Positions 37,697-47,110 of a stretch of DNA of 64,000 nucleotides are shown piece after piece (the first letter of the stretch is position 1; each line of letters opens with the position of its first letter). Position numbers and translations under genes: made by a program. The notes below the pieces were generated by a model that made no database searches, was not told where the DNA came from, and worked only from the letters and a program-made list of their open reading frames with translations. Origin of the DNA: Enterococcus raffinosus. GTDB lineage: Bacteria > Bacillota > Bacilli > Lactobacillales > Enterococcaceae. Location of the stretch: assembly GCF_018917525.1 (NCBI RefSeq), contig NZ_JAHLOS010000018.1:1-64000 (forward strand), written 5' to 3'.

Positions 37697-37745
37697 GAGT
37701 GGGATTCTCCAAGCATCCCACCAATCGGTGAGATGCTTTTTTAAG
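37697..37745 (+). terminator. Attenuator with competing antiterminator
   Basis: AAGCATC-CACC pairs with GGTG-GATGCTT and is followed by a T run, a good terminator. GTGGGAT just upstream can pair with ATCCCAC, which occupies the terminator's 5' arm, so the two folds exclude each other. Confidence 0.75.
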
Positions 37746-37841
37746 TTTTGCTTCTTGTTTTCAACAAGTTTGGCAGAGTGATAGTCTTGTTTTGGTTGGA
37801 TGATTTGTTGGTTAATTGTAATAAAAAAAGGAGTGGAGAAA

Positions 37842-38261
37842 ATGGAAAATAACGTAACAGAAGTGAACTTTCAAGAGAAATCCGTTTGTACGGTGGAAAC
37901 AACGGAGGCACCACAAGCAATTGGACCGTATGTCCAAGCAAAAGTCGTAAACGGCATGCTGTATGCTTCTGGTCAGATCGCGTTAGATCCAGTAAGCGGA
38001 GAATTAGTCGGAGAATCGATTGAAGACCAAACCTATCAAGTCATGCGAAATGTCGGCGGAGTATTGAAAGCCGTTGGAGCAGATTACGACAAGGTAGTAA
38101 AAACGACTTGCTTCTTGAAAAACATGTCTGATTTTGCAGCATTTAACCAAATTTATGCCAGCTTTTTCGATAAGGAAAAGCCTAGTCGTTCTTGTGTGGG
38201 TGTCGCCAGCTTGCCAAAGGATGCGTTGGTAGAAGTTGAGATTATTGCGGTTGTTGAGTAA
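37842..38261 (+). CDS. ridA: RidA-family enamine/imine deaminase
   Basis: This 139-residue protein belongs to the YjgF/YER057c/RidA family, forming trimers that hydrolyse reactive 2-aminoacrylate or 2-aminocrotonate. These arise when PLP enzymes such as threonine dehydratase act on Ser or Thr. Motifs are APQAIGPYVQAKVVNGMLYASGQI, QVMRNVGGVLKAVGADY, the catalytic Arg in SRSCVGVASLPKDALVEVEIIA. ATG 37842 follows AAGGAG; about 14 upstream codons are open but lack a site. The first 16 residues before the core are unusual for the family. The leader upstream suggests control by Thr/Ile supply. Confidence 0.93.
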   Translation: MENNVTEVNFQEKSVCTVETTEAPQAIGPYVQAKVVNGMLYASGQIALDPVSGELVGESIEDQTYQVMRNVGGVLKAVGADYDKVVKTTCFLKNMSDFAAFNQIYASFFDKEKPSRSCVGVASLPKDALVEVEIIAVVE

Positions 38262-38289
38262 ACGCAAGTGAGAAAAAAACATCAAAATG

Positions 38290-38336
38290 AACCCGGACAC
38301 TCATTTTTCTAGCGAGAACGATGAGTGTCCGGGTTA
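38290..38336. terminator. Strong hairpin between ridA and yeiH-like gene
   Basis: A perfect 15-base stem (AACCCGGACACTCAT with ATGAGTGTCCGGGTT) lies between convergent genes. T runs are weak on both sides, so its efficiency is uncertain. Confidence 0.65.
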
Positions 38337-38347
38337 GTTGTTCTAAA

Positions 38348-39355
38348 TTAGATATGCAAAATAAAAATAAATAGTAAGGCAGCAATGGTTTGAACAGCAC
38401 CAACAGAAAGGCCGTAAACTAAGAAACGCGGTCCTTCTTTTAGAAATTTTCGAAAATCCAAACGCAGACCGATGGCGGCTAACGCGGTCGTCTCGAACCA
38501 GGTACTGATAAAATGTGCTCCTTCATCAAAGACAGCGGGCAAAGTAACGAAGCTGTTAATGACACAGAAAATTAAAAAGCAAGTGACATACCAAGGGATC
38601 GGGAATTTTTTCTTCGATCCTTTTGTTGTTACCAGACCATCATGTTTAACTTTGCGTTCAAATAGGAAGACAACCACGACTAAGAAAATGATGCGTGTTA
38701 TCTTGAAAAGCATTGCATATTTCACTGTTTCAGGATTAATCAGGCTTGCCCCTGCTACAACTTGTCCAACCGATTGTAATGTTCCACCAAGCAGTGCACT
38801 TTTACTCAATAATGCATCCCCGAATAACGACATTCCTAGAAAGGGCAGCGTAAGCATCATTACTGTTCCTAGTAAATTAACAAGGGTAATAATTTGGCCC
38901 TTTTCCTCATCGTTTGCTTCAATCGCCGGTGCAATCGCACCAATCGCTGATGACCCGCAAACGGCATTTCCGCCAGCCATCATCAAAGCCATCTTTTCAT
39001 TAAATCCAAGTTTCCGACCGATCCAATAAGCACCGACGATAACGGTAGTCATGATTAACAGGATAAAAATCAACCCTTTGATGCCCATTTCTCCAATCGT
39101 TTGGAAGGTGACGGTGAACCCAAGCAGTACCACCGAATATTCTAGTAGCTTGCTTTCTGAAAACTTCGTCCCAGCGGCTAGAGCTGGTTGTTTGAAGAAG
39201 GTATTTCCTAAAATGATTCCTAGGAGAATGGCTAAAGTGGCACCACCAAGCTTAGGTAAAAACAAAGCGAATAGCTTTGCAATGATTGCTACGCCTATGG
39301 ACAAGCTCAAACCAGGTAAAATCGGTTTCGTTTTAGTATAAAAATTTGTAAACAT
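38348..39355 (-). CDS. YeiH-family putative sulfate exporter (UPF0324)
   Basis: This 335-residue membrane protein has about ten helices and fits the YeiH/PSE family: the start [21 protein letters not shown], then [15 protein letters not shown] and [19 protein letters not shown]. Its transport role is predicted only. It diverges from a LysR regulator, the same arrangement as yeiH-yeiE in enterobacteria. The start has AGAGGT. Confidence 0.87.
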   Translation of the reverse strand: MFTNFYTKTKPILPGLSLSIGVAIIAKLFALFLPKLGGATLAILLGIILGNTFFKQPALAAGTKFSESKLLEYSVVLLGFTVTFQTIGEMGIKGLIFILLIMTTVIVGAYWIGRKLGFNEKMALMMAGGNAVCGSSAIGAIAPAIEANDEEKGQIITLVNLLGTVMMLTLPFLGMSLFGDALLSKSALLGGTLQSVGQVVAGASLINPETVKYAMLFKITRIIFLVVVVFLFERKVKHDGLVTTKGSKKKFPIPWYVTCFLIFCVINSFVTLPAVFDEGAHFISTWFETTALAAIGLRLDFRKFLKEGPRFLVYGLSVGAVQTIAALLFIFILHI

Positions 39356-39579
39356 CGTTTGACCTCTTTCTTATAAAATTGAAGGGTAACTATTTATTGA
39401 GTAAGTGAAGTCGCCCGAAAATTAGATAGTTCTTGTTATTAAAAAGCTTTTCTTACGTAAAAAATCAATTGATTTTCATTGGTATTTCATTTGCATGATA
39501 AATTATAACCGATATCTTCCATTATTATAATTTATTGATATAATACCTTAAATAGAAAAAAATAATGGAAGTGATTGCG

Positions 39580-40392
39580 ATGTTCAAATGGTTAGAAACG
39601 TTCAAAGTAGTGTATGAGACGAAAAACTTTTCCAAGGCATCAGAGATTTTATTTATTTCCCAGCCAACTGTATCGGCCCAAATCAAGCAGTTGGAAAATG
39701 AATTTGGTACCCAATTATTTATCCGCAGCGGGAGAAAAGAAGTGCTGGTGACACCGCAAGCAGATATTTTATATGAACGAGCCGTTGATTTAATGAATGA
39801 TTGGGAAAATTTGTATCAAGCTGTTCAAACCAATCAGCAACAGATTATTCGTTGCATGATTGGGGCCTCCCATACATTTGCCACGTATGTCTTGCCGTCG
39901 CTACTCATTCAATTGCAGCAGGAATTTCCGCACATTCGTTTTAGTGTTCAGATGATGAACTCTTTAGAGGTTTTACAAGCGGTAGAGCATCATACAGTAG
40001 ATTTGGGATTCATTGAGAAGCCACTATCTGCTCCAACGATTAAACGTTTTTCATTAATGGAGGATCAGTTAGTTTTAGCAGGAAATCCGGAAAAGGGACC
40101 TTGGCTGGTGCGGGAAAATACATCTGGAGTCTATTATTACACAAAACGCTTTCTAGAAGAAAAGGATATAGACGGTCCAGTCATGGAAATCCAAAATAAT
40201 GAAGTGATCGTGGGTTTATTGAAGCAGGGCTTTGGCTGTTCATTGGTTTCAGAACGAGCAGCGGAAGGAATTCCACACCAGAGATTAGACGAAAGCTTCA
40301 AGCGGAATTTTTATCTCATTCGACGAAAAATTAGTGCTTCTGATGATATTGTGAAATGTGGGGAATTCATTTCCGATTGGAGTAAGCAGTAA
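39580..40392 (+). CDS. LysR-family transcriptional regulator
   Basis: This 270-residue regulator has the LysR HTH at the N-terminus (KNFSKASEILFISQPTVSAQIKQLE, about 18-42) and a type 2 periplasmic-binding-protein effector domain (about 90-265). It resembles the CysL/YeiE group. Start ATG 39580 follows GGAAGTGA; an in-frame ATG at 39565 has no site. It likely controls the divergent yeiH-like gene, with operators in the AT-rich 224-base gap. Confidence 0.88.
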   Translation: MFKWLETFKVVYETKNFSKASEILFISQPTVSAQIKQLENEFGTQLFIRSGRKEVLVTPQADILYERAVDLMNDWENLYQAVQTNQQQIIRCMIGASHTFATYVLPSLLIQLQQEFPHIRFSVQMMNSLEVLQAVEHHTVDLGFIEKPLSAPTIKRFSLMEDQLVLAGNPEKGPWLVRENTSGVYYYTKRFLEEKDIDGPVMEIQNNEVIVGLLKQGFGCSLVSERAAEGIPHQRLDESFKRNFYLIRRKISASDDIVKCGEFISDWSKQ

Positions 40393-40448
40393 AAATGAAG
40401 GGTAAGGATCTTCCTAACAAGAAGAATCATTACCGTTAGATGATAACA

Positions 40449-40488
40449 CAAAAAGCAGCCTACCGGTAAGCGGCAGGTTGCTTTTTAA
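40449..40488. terminator. Bidirectional terminator between LysR and M28 peptidase genes
   Basis: AAAAAGCA-CCT-CCG pairs with CGG-AGG-TGCTTTTT around a short loop, with A and T runs on both sides. Confidence 0.8.
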
Positions 40489-41667
40489 TTACTTCATTTG
40501 TTCTGTGGTCAGATTGTTCAAGAAAATGACGGTTTCTTCTAAACGCTGAAAGTCGACGATCGATAAGTTATCCTTTGGTGTATGCATGACCGCTTCCATT
40601 AATAGATAGATTTGCGTTGAGGTGATCGCGGCTGCCGGGATTCCCGCTCCGGCAAATAACATATGATCGCCCATTGGCCAAGGTTCGACTTTTTCGATGG
40701 TTGAATAATCCGTCGCAAAGTTTTCTAGCTGTTCGGTTAGTTGGTCTGGACATTCGTAAAGTGAGTAAGATACCGTACTATTTTGCATTCCAGCACCGTC
40801 TATGTTAATGGCGAATTCATATTCTTCAGGGTGGTTTAACGATTGCTCCATAAAAATCATTTCCCCGGGCATCGAATAGTAATCTTCACCGTTAAACAAA
40901 ACAAATTCAAGTTGATTGTCTAATTCGTTTTGAATCAATTGTTCGGCTAACGCCAGCAAAACTGCAACTCCAGTACCGTTGTCTAACGCACCTGATGTGG
41001 TAGGCTTCGTGTCAATATGAGCAGAGTAAGCAAGTTTTTTCCCTTTGCCGAAAGTAGCAATCACATTTGCGGCAGTGGCCGGTTTACGCTCTGTCATTAG
41101 ACGTAAGGTTGCGGCTTTTTTGTTTAACAATGAAGTTAAAAGAGCACCTTTGACTGTTCCACATGGAACATTGAAGTCGCCATCTTGGATAATCGGGACT
41201 GGAACATCCTCAAGAAAACTAACAGTAATCACGGCTAATGGCTGTTTTTGTTCTAATTCCCGAATAATTGCTTGGTGCTCCTCGGGATTCCAAAAGACCA
41301 TACTCTTTGGCATAATCGGTTCTTTACAAAGCTCGCCATACATAACACAAATCTTATTGGTTAAATCCGCTGCTGCTAATTCTTGAATCGTTTGGACACA
41401 AACCAACTCTCCGCTGACATTACAAGGCATCGCATATTCCGCAGCCGCGACTTCCACTGGTTGACCATCGACAATTAATTCTGCCCCGTCATTCTGCCAA
41501 TCCATACACGGGAACTCCTGCAATCGAACCTCATAACCTAAAGAACGAAACGTCTCCGCTGCGTAGTCAACTGCCGCCTTATTTCCCGCTGATCCCGTCG
41601 CCCGAGGACCGATTTCCTGACATAATTTTTCCATATGACCTACTAAACTGTTTTTGATAAATTTCAT
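40489..41667 (-). CDS. M28-family zinc metallopeptidase
   Basis: This 392-residue protein is a cytoplasmic M28 aminopeptidase-like enzyme with no signal peptide. Zinc ligands and catalytic residues are seen in AHIDTK, GALDNGTG, FNGEDYY (Glu base and ligand), INIDGAG and HTPKDN. A PA-like insert spans about 75-200. Such enzymes remove N-terminal residues from peptides. ATG 41667 follows AAAGGAG; the frame open to 41751 adds 28 basic residues without a site. It is a single gene. Confidence 0.88.
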   Translation of the reverse strand: MKFIKNSLVGHMEKLCQEIGPRATGSAGNKAAVDYAAETFRSLGYEVRLQEFPCMDWQNDGAELIVDGQPVEVAAAEYAMPCNVSGELVCVQTIQELAAADLTNKICVMYGELCKEPIMPKSMVFWNPEEHQAIIRELEQKQPLAVITVSFLEDVPVPIIQDGDFNVPCGTVKGALLTSLLNKKAATLRLMTERKPATAANVIATFGKGKKLAYSAHIDTKPTTSGALDNGTGVAVLLALAEQLIQNELDNQLEFVLFNGEDYYSMPGEMIFMEQSLNHPEEYEFAINIDGAGMQNSTVSYSLYECPDQLTEQLENFATDYSTIEKVEPWPMGDHMLFAGAGIPAAAITSTQIYLLMEAVMHTPKDNLSIVDFQRLEETVIFLNNLTTEQMK

Positions 41668-41931
41668 TTTGAAACACTCCTTTTTCCTTTTTAAAGTATT
41701 TATTTTTCTTCCAGAAAAATAAATCTGATTGTCAAGCCGTATGTCATCCAACTATACTGTTTGACCGTAATGCCATCTCGTTTCACCTGCCATTCCTTTT
41801 GTATTAATTAAACTGGGAAAAGTTGGACTGAGATCCCTTTAGTTGATACCATAAGTATAGGAGAGCAGCGGGAGGATTTCTTGACCTTCCTTGTGCACTT
41901 GTCGGACGGTTGAAAGATATTAGGAGGTATT

Positions 41932-42825
41932 ATGGCAAACTTGGAGCATACTGCGGCGGTTACTCGCATGCAGACATTTATTGAAAAACATTTAGATGAA
42001 GAGATCACGCTACATGCTTTGGCACAGCAGGCCGGCTATTCGCCATGGCATTGTGCCAAAATGTTTAAAGAATACACAGATAAATCACCGTTTGAATATA
42101 TTCGCAAGCTGCGGTTATCTAAGGCGGCTTTGGTTTTGCGTGATGAGGATCTGCGAGTGGTGGATGTTGCTTTAGATTTTGTCTTTGATTCTCATGAAGG
42201 CTTTACGCGAGCGTTTCGTAAACAGTTCGGCGTGACTCCGAAGGCTTATCAAAAGAAGACACCGCCAATCCCTTTATTTACCCCATATCCTGTGGAAAGC
42301 TACTATTTAATGGGAGAGAAACGTACTGAGTTGCCTCCATTATCGAAAAATCTACATGTTCGCCTTATCGAGTTTCCAGCGCGTAAACTGATTCTATTAC
42401 GAGGTAGGAACGCTAAATCCTATATCGAATATGCACAGGAAATCGGTTGTGATGTCTGGGGAATTCTTGCCAGTATCAAAGAGGCATTGTATGAACCAGT
42501 AGGACTTTGGCTACCGGAAAGCATGCGAACGGAAGAAACATCCGTTTATGCTCAAGGTGTAGAAGTCCCGCTTGATTATCAAGGGCTTATTCCAGAGGGC
42601 TTTGATGTGATAGATCTGCCTGCCTGTACGATGCTGCTGTTTCAAGGTGATCCGTATGATGAAGCACGTTTTGATGAGGCCATCGAGGCAGTGATGAAGC
42701 AGATTGATACGTATGATCCTAGTATAAATAATTGTCAGTGGGCTGAAAAAGCAGGTCCCAGGATTCAATTAGAACCGCAGGGGTATCGAGGATATATCGA
42801 AGCCCGACCAGTGTATCTTAACTAA
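41932..42825 (+). CDS. AraC-family regulator with GyrI-like effector domain
   Basis: This 297-residue regulator has two AraC HTH units at the N-terminus (about 8-105, ending FRKQFGVTPKAYQKK) and a C-terminal GyrI-like/SOUL-type domain (about 135-297) that binds small hydrophobic drugs in relatives such as Rob or BmrR. AGGAGG lies close to the ATG. It diverges from the peptidase gene; the target is unknown. Confidence 0.9.
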   Translation: MANLEHTAAVTRMQTFIEKHLDEEITLHALAQQAGYSPWHCAKMFKEYTDKSPFEYIRKLRLSKAALVLRDEDLRVVDVALDFVFDSHEGFTRAFRKQFGVTPKAYQKKTPPIPLFTPYPVESYYLMGEKRTELPPLSKNLHVRLIEFPARKLILLRGRNAKSYIEYAQEIGCDVWGILASIKEALYEPVGLWLPESMRTEETSVYAQGVEVPLDYQGLIPEGFDVIDLPACTMLLFQGDPYDEARFDEAIEAVMKQIDTYDPSINNCQWAEKAGPRIQLEPQGYRGYIEARPVYLN

Positions 42826-42971
42826 AAATCAAGCGCTTTCGAAAATTTTAAAGAAAAAGCGTAAATCCTTTTTCTCGTACAATATATGAAGAAAAAAATC
42901 GGGAGGATTTTTTGTCAACCGTTGAGCTAAAAAATCAGTCGAAAGTCTGAGGCGCGCCCCTACCCGAATGC

Positions 42972-42977
42972 TATAAT
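42972..42977 (+). promoter_or_regulatory. Candidate -10 box of lemA-TPM operon
   Basis: TATAAT lies 49 bases before the lemA start. No good -35 is visible. Confidence 0.35.
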
Positions 42978-43025
42978 TAGCTCAATCACAAATAACAAAT
43001 AAATCAGAAAAAGGTTGGGATAAAA

Positions 43026-43598
43026 ATGAAACGAAGAGGATCAGGTATCATTGTTGGGATTGTCGTGATCGCTCTGGCAATCGGAGCATACTTGGTAACG
43101 ACATATAACTCATTGGCTTCAGCAGAAAACGATGTGGATGCAAAATGGTCGCAGGTGGAAAATGTGATGCAGCGGCGGGCAGATTTGATTCCAAATTTAG
43201 TGAATAGTGTCAAAGGTAGTATGAACCATGAAGAAAAGATCGTTAAAGAAATTACTGATGCCCGGAAGGCATACAACAATGCCAAGACGCCATCAGAAAA
43301 AAATGACGCAAACAATCAAATTGATCAAAGCTTAGGTACGATGGTGAACGTGATCCAAGAAAGCTATCCAACGCTAGCTTCTAATGAAAATGTAAAAACC
43401 TTGATGGTCCAGCTAGAAGGTACGGAGAATCGGATCTCTGTTGAACGGAAAAACTATATCGAACAAGTCAATGACTACAATCAAAGCTTGGTTCGATTCC
43501 CTAAAAATATGGCAGCGAAGGTATTAGGATTTGACAAAAAGGCGAACTTTAAAGCTGATGAAAGTGCAAAGGAAGTACCCGATGTCAGCTTTGAATAA
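43026..43598 (+). CDS. lemA: LemA-family membrane protein
   Basis: This 190-residue protein has one N-terminal membrane helix (about 7-27) and a long helical bundle outside. The family segments are YNSLASAENDVDAKWSQVENVMQRRADLIPNLV and the ENRISVERKNYIEQVNDYNQ stretch. Its function is not established. It forms an operon with the TPM-domain gene, a common pairing in bacteria. Confidence 0.93.
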   Translation: MKRRGSGIIVGIVVIALAIGAYLVTTYNSLASAENDVDAKWSQVENVMQRRADLIPNLVNSVKGSMNHEEKIVKEITDARKAYNNAKTPSEKNDANNQIDQSLGTMVNVIQESYPTLASNENVKTLMVQLEGTENRISVERKNYIEQVNDYNQSLVRFPKNMAAKVLGFDKKANFKADESAKEVPDVSFE

Positions 43599-43613
43599 GA
43601 ATGGGTGAGAAAA

Positions 43614-44924
43614 ATGAAAAGGGAACAGCGTGCTTCAGGGGAACGGCTCCATCAGGAAGTTGTTGAGAACTACCGTAAGTTACGTAGACGCAATGGAGTT
43701 TTTTCCCTAGTTTTAGTTGTTGTGTTGCTAGTCAGCGGGTTCGGCTTATTTAATCTCTTTACGAGTAATGGCTATGGAGATAAAAAGGCGACCTATGATC
43801 AGCAATTGACGAAGTTGAATCAGGAACGAGAAGACATTTTGTCTGGTAAAAAAGTGACGGCTAACAAATCTTTCAAAACAGCTCTGAATGATAACTTGGC
43901 AAACTTGAAAGAATATCCAAAGAAGGCCAACAACTATGATGTGGCAATTAAAGAAACGGATGGTCATTTGACCATTAATAAGAACAATATCTTTGTTTCT
44001 GACAATGCTAATATGCTGAGTCAGAAAATGAAGGAAAAAATTTATCAACTAAACAAACAATTAGCAGCAAGTACTAATGGTGCGCAATTAGAAGTGGTTA
44101 CGATCCCGGAATTGCCCCGTGGGGAAGATATTGAATCGTACGCCAATAAGATCTTTAACCAATTAGGCATCGGAGATAGAAATGAAAACAATGGAGTTTT
44201 ATATCTAATTGCCTTGGACGAACGAGAATTTCGTTTAGAGGTTGGTTATGGTTTGGAAGGTCTGATTCCCGATGGTAAAGCCGATGACATTATTAATGAT
44301 GATGATGTGGTGGACGCCTTCAAGGATGAGGATTATGATACAGGAGTCAGCCAGGTTGTGGATGAAGTATTCGGAATTATGAATACGAAGACAGCGTTGG
44401 TGGATTCGCAAATCAAAAACATCGAAAGCCAGCGGACAAAATTGATGTTCTTCCATTGGACAGGAGTAGTAGTTTTAGGCTTGCTGGTCTTTGTCAGTCT
44501 GTTATTAGTAGTGAACCTATTGAGGGCTCGTGTTTTACTCAAAGAAAACTATAAAAAATATCAATCGGAAACCACTTCGATTGCTGGCGACGATGAGATG
44601 CAAAGGGTCGTTAAACACACAGAACTCTACCACATCTTATTAAGCGGTTTGCTGATTGGAATGTCGGTCAAAGGCATCAATCGTGCGATCGTTCAAGGAA
44701 GACTGTTACGAAATCCTTCCGCAGAAAAGAAAATGTTCGGTCGGATTTTGATTGGCGATACCTTGTATTCTGGGAACGGGGATGTCTTGACGACGGCTTA
44801 TCTAGCGTCGAATTATAATTCTGATAATTGGTCTGATAATGATAGTGGATCAGGCGGCGGCTCCTCATGGGGGTCCTTTGGCGGCGGTTCATCCGGCGGC
44901 GGGGGCGCTTCTGGTGGCTGGTAA
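43614..44924 (+). CDS. TPM-domain membrane protein (YgcG-like)
   Basis: This 436-residue protein has an N-terminal membrane helix (about 27-47) and a TPM domain (about 125-265: VSDNANMLSQKMKEKIYQLN, VVTIPELP, RNENNGVLYLIALDEREFRLEVGYGLEG). A second helix is near 280-305, and the Gly/Ser-rich tail ends in GGASGGW, as is usual for this family. TPM domains are proposed to act in photosystem repair or as phosphatases; the role here is unknown. ATG 43614 follows GGTGAG; GTG 43605 is the alternative. Confidence 0.87.
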   Translation: MKREQRASGERLHQEVVENYRKLRRRNGVFSLVLVVVLLVSGFGLFNLFTSNGYGDKKATYDQQLTKLNQEREDILSGKKVTANKSFKTALNDNLANLKEYPKKANNYDVAIKETDGHLTINKNNIFVSDNANMLSQKMKEKIYQLNKQLAASTNGAQLEVVTIPELPRGEDIESYANKIFNQLGIGDRNENNGVLYLIALDEREFRLEVGYGLEGLIPDGKADDIINDDDVVDAFKDEDYDTGVSQVVDEVFGIMNTKTALVDSQIKNIESQRTKLMFFHWTGVVVLGLLVFVSLLLVVNLLRARVLLKENYKKYQSETTSIAGDDEMQRVVKHTELYHILLSGLLIGMSVKGINRAIVQGRLLRNPSAEKKMFGRILIGDTLYSGNGDVLTTAYLASNYNSDNWSDNDSGSGGGSSWGSFGGGSSGGGGASGGW

Positions 44925-44940
44925 TTAAATAGGATTGAAG

Positions 44941-44971
44941 AAAACGTGAGGGGATTCCTCACGTTTTTTTT
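44941..44971 (+). terminator. Terminator of the lemA-TPM operon
   Basis: AAAACGTGAGG pairs with CCTCACGTTTT across a 5-base loop, followed by more T residues. Confidence 0.9.
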
Positions 44972-45130
44972 CGCTAGCTTTTAACTGAGGGACTATTGCG
45001 AGTCTGGCTTTAAAAAAATTCGCAAAGTCCCTTTGATGGATTTTCGGATAATTTTTATGAATGATTGGGATATTTTCTGCTTTATGAACGCTTCCTGACT
45101 ATAATGAAAGTGAGGCGTTTTATTTTTTGT

Positions 45131-45142
45131 CCGTTGCAACGG
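45131..45142. promoter_or_regulatory. Palindrome before the PTS regulator
   Basis: CCGTTGCAACGG is a perfect 12-base palindrome about 30 bases after a TATAAT (45101 region) and 68 bases before the regulator start. It could be an operator for this PTS operon. Confidence 0.4.
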
Positions 45143-45210
45143 TCAAAAACGAGTGAAGCGTTTTCTTTCTGGCAGGTTATGATAAAAACAAGAAGGGGAG
45201 GTTGATAGCC

Positions 45211-46698
45211 ATGGGAGCAAAGAAAAATCGTGAACAAAGGCTGTTACTACTTCTAACGAAACGACATGATTACATCACGTCCGAGGAATTGGCGGAGCAT
45301 CTAGAAACTTCGCAAAAAACAATTTATCGCCTAATTAAAAAAATCAACGAAACACATGGCGAGGGACTGATCCAGTCAGAAAAGGGGCGAGGCTACAAAT
45401 TAAACTACGAAAAATATATCAGCCAAGCAAACATTCAACCCAATCAGCGCAGTCAATATTCTCCGCAGGAGCGTAGAAATCGTGTGATGGAGGAGCTACT
45501 GCTTTCATCGCCGAATACGAAAAATGTTTACGACCTGTTTGAAGATTATTATGTTGGCGAGTCAGTCATTTTCAGTGATGAGCAAGTGATCGCTGAACAC
45601 CTGCAGCGTTACGAATTGAAATTGGAACGCAAGCAGCGGACATTGGCGATTTTAGGGAAAGAGGCGAATCTGCGGCGAGCGATTGCTGATTTGATTCAGG
45701 TGCATAATATCATTGAAATTGATGAACTGAAGCATCATTCAGAGCTGAACTTCAATAATTATGATGTGCTGTTTATCTTAGACCAGCTGAAGTTGATTGA
45801 AAAGCAATTGCAATTGACGATCCCGTATCCCTATAATGTCAATATTTTTTCTCATTTGTATATTTTAATCAGCCGTTTGCGTAAGGTTCATAGGCTTCCG
45901 AACGAAGAAATGAGTCCGCTTTCTAAAAAGGATCAGGAACGTTTGGAGCAAGACAAAGCACTTTATCAGGTTGCTAAGTCTTCAATTAAAAATGTTGAAA
46001 AGTATTTGCACAATGAGCTGCCAGAGTCAGAAGTTTACTATCTTTATCAATACTTAGCCTCATCGCGGATGCAAGGCTCGTTAAGTAAAGTAACAAAATT
46101 TTCTTCAAAGGTCGTGGAAATTACCAATACTTATCTGGATAGTATGAGTCAGCGGCTGAATATCTCTGCGAAAGGCGATTCGATCTTTCTTGATTTAGCG
46201 AATCACATCAAGCCTATGCTTAATCGCTTAGAACATGGCATTCATGTAAAAAATAGTCTATTGGATCAGATTAAAATGACCTATGAAGCCATCTTTTCAG
46301 ATGTCAGTGATGTTTCTGATGAGGTGAGTCAGCGTTTTGAACTGCCGAAGATCAACGAAGACGAGAATGGCTTTATCACTTTGTATTTCGCACGAATCAT
46401 TGAAACGAACCAATTACCAATTCGTACGGTGATCATGTGTACGACAGGTGTCGGTACTTCAGAGCTGTTGCGAGTCAAGATCGAAAAGAAATTTCCTGAG
46501 TTGGAGGTTGTTGATGTCGTAGCTTCAAGGGATGCAAAACATTTTACGGAAAAATATCCAGGCGTCGATCTGATTTTAACCACGATCAGTGTCAGCGATA
46601 GGATCCCTATCCCATCCTTGTTAGTCAGTGCGATGTTCACACGAGATGATCAAACCCGACTACAAAAGAAAATCGAGGCGATTTATGATGAACGATAA
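45211..46698 (+). CDS. BglG/MtlR-type PTS-controlled transcriptional activator
   Basis: This 495-residue regulator has an N-terminal HTH (about 10-55, YITSEELAEHLETSQKTIYRLIKKI), two PRD-like regions (about 180-280 and 290-390) and an EIIB-like domain with VIMCTTGVGTSELL (Cys410). PTS phosphorylation of PRDs and EIIB tunes such activators. The usual C-terminal EIIA domain is missing and is encoded by the next, overlapping gene. ATG 45211 lies after GGGGAGG; TTG 45202 overlaps that site. It heads a sugar PTS operon and should activate it. Confidence 0.87.
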   Translation: MGAKKNREQRLLLLLTKRHDYITSEELAEHLETSQKTIYRLIKKINETHGEGLIQSEKGRGYKLNYEKYISQANIQPNQRSQYSPQERRNRVMEELLLSSPNTKNVYDLFEDYYVGESVIFSDEQVIAEHLQRYELKLERKQRTLAILGKEANLRRAIADLIQVHNIIEIDELKHHSELNFNNYDVLFILDQLKLIEKQLQLTIPYPYNVNIFSHLYILISRLRKVHRLPNEEMSPLSKKDQERLEQDKALYQVAKSSIKNVEKYLHNELPESEVYYLYQYLASSRMQGSLSKVTKFSSKVVEITNTYLDSMSQRLNISAKGDSIFLDLANHIKPMLNRLEHGIHVKNSLLDQIKMTYEAIFSDVSDVSDEVSQRFELPKINEDENGFITLYFARIIETNQLPIRTVIMCTTGVGTSELLRVKIEKKFPELEVVDVVASRDAKHFTEKYPGVDLILTTISVSDRIPIPSLLVSAMFTRDDQTRLQKKIEAIYDER

Positions 46699-47101
46699 TT
46701 TTTTTCAAGTATTCTTGGACCAGCCATTTAAAGACAAAGCACACGTACAGCGTTTTATCGCGGAGTTTGCTAATCCAGCCGAGGTGGAAGAATTGATCGA
46801 TTTGTTGCAGCAGCGGGAAAAAGTCGGGAATACGATGATCGCGGAGCATGTCATCTTGCCTCATTTAGAAAGCCCGAAGATCAAACAAAGTCAGGTCCTA
46901 CTGATCCGTTTAGCAGAACCGATTGATTTTGACGAGAAGACACCGGCAGTCCAGCTGATAATTACTATTCTATTGAAGAGTAACGAGAGTCAAGAAACTA
47001 AGAAGAAAATTGCCCAATTCACACGGCGCTTAGCAGACGATGATTTTATCGAACAATTACTAAGTCTTGAAAATGAACCGGCAATTTACCATATTTTATA
47101 G
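46685..47101 (+). CDS. Detached PTS EIIA domain of the regulator
   Basis: This 138-residue protein is an EIIA(Fru/Mtl)-type domain. The phosphorylation His is probably His60 in EHVILPH. It overlaps the regulator gene by 14 bases. In most MtlR-like activators this domain is fused to the EIIB domain, so this looks like a split regulator subunit. It could also serve as a second EIIA for the transporter. It starts at ATG 46685 or 46688. Confidence 0.8.
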   Translation: MMNDNFFQVFLDQPFKDKAHVQRFIAEFANPAEVEELIDLLQQREKVGNTMIAEHVILPHLESPKIKQSQVLLIRLAEPIDFDEKTPAVQLIITILLKSNESQETKKKIAQFTRRLADDDFIEQLLSLENEPAIYHIL

Positions 47102-47110
47102 GAGGAATAA

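Noticed and set aside
37660-37745. T-box riboswitch in front of ridA
   Set aside because: The T-box sequence AGGGTGGAACCGCG and a Stem I layout are absent. The translated leader with Thr/Ile codons explains the structure better.
45148-45175. cre site before the PTS regulator
   Set aside because: TGAAGCGTTTTC lacks one base of the consensus spacing. Only a weak match.
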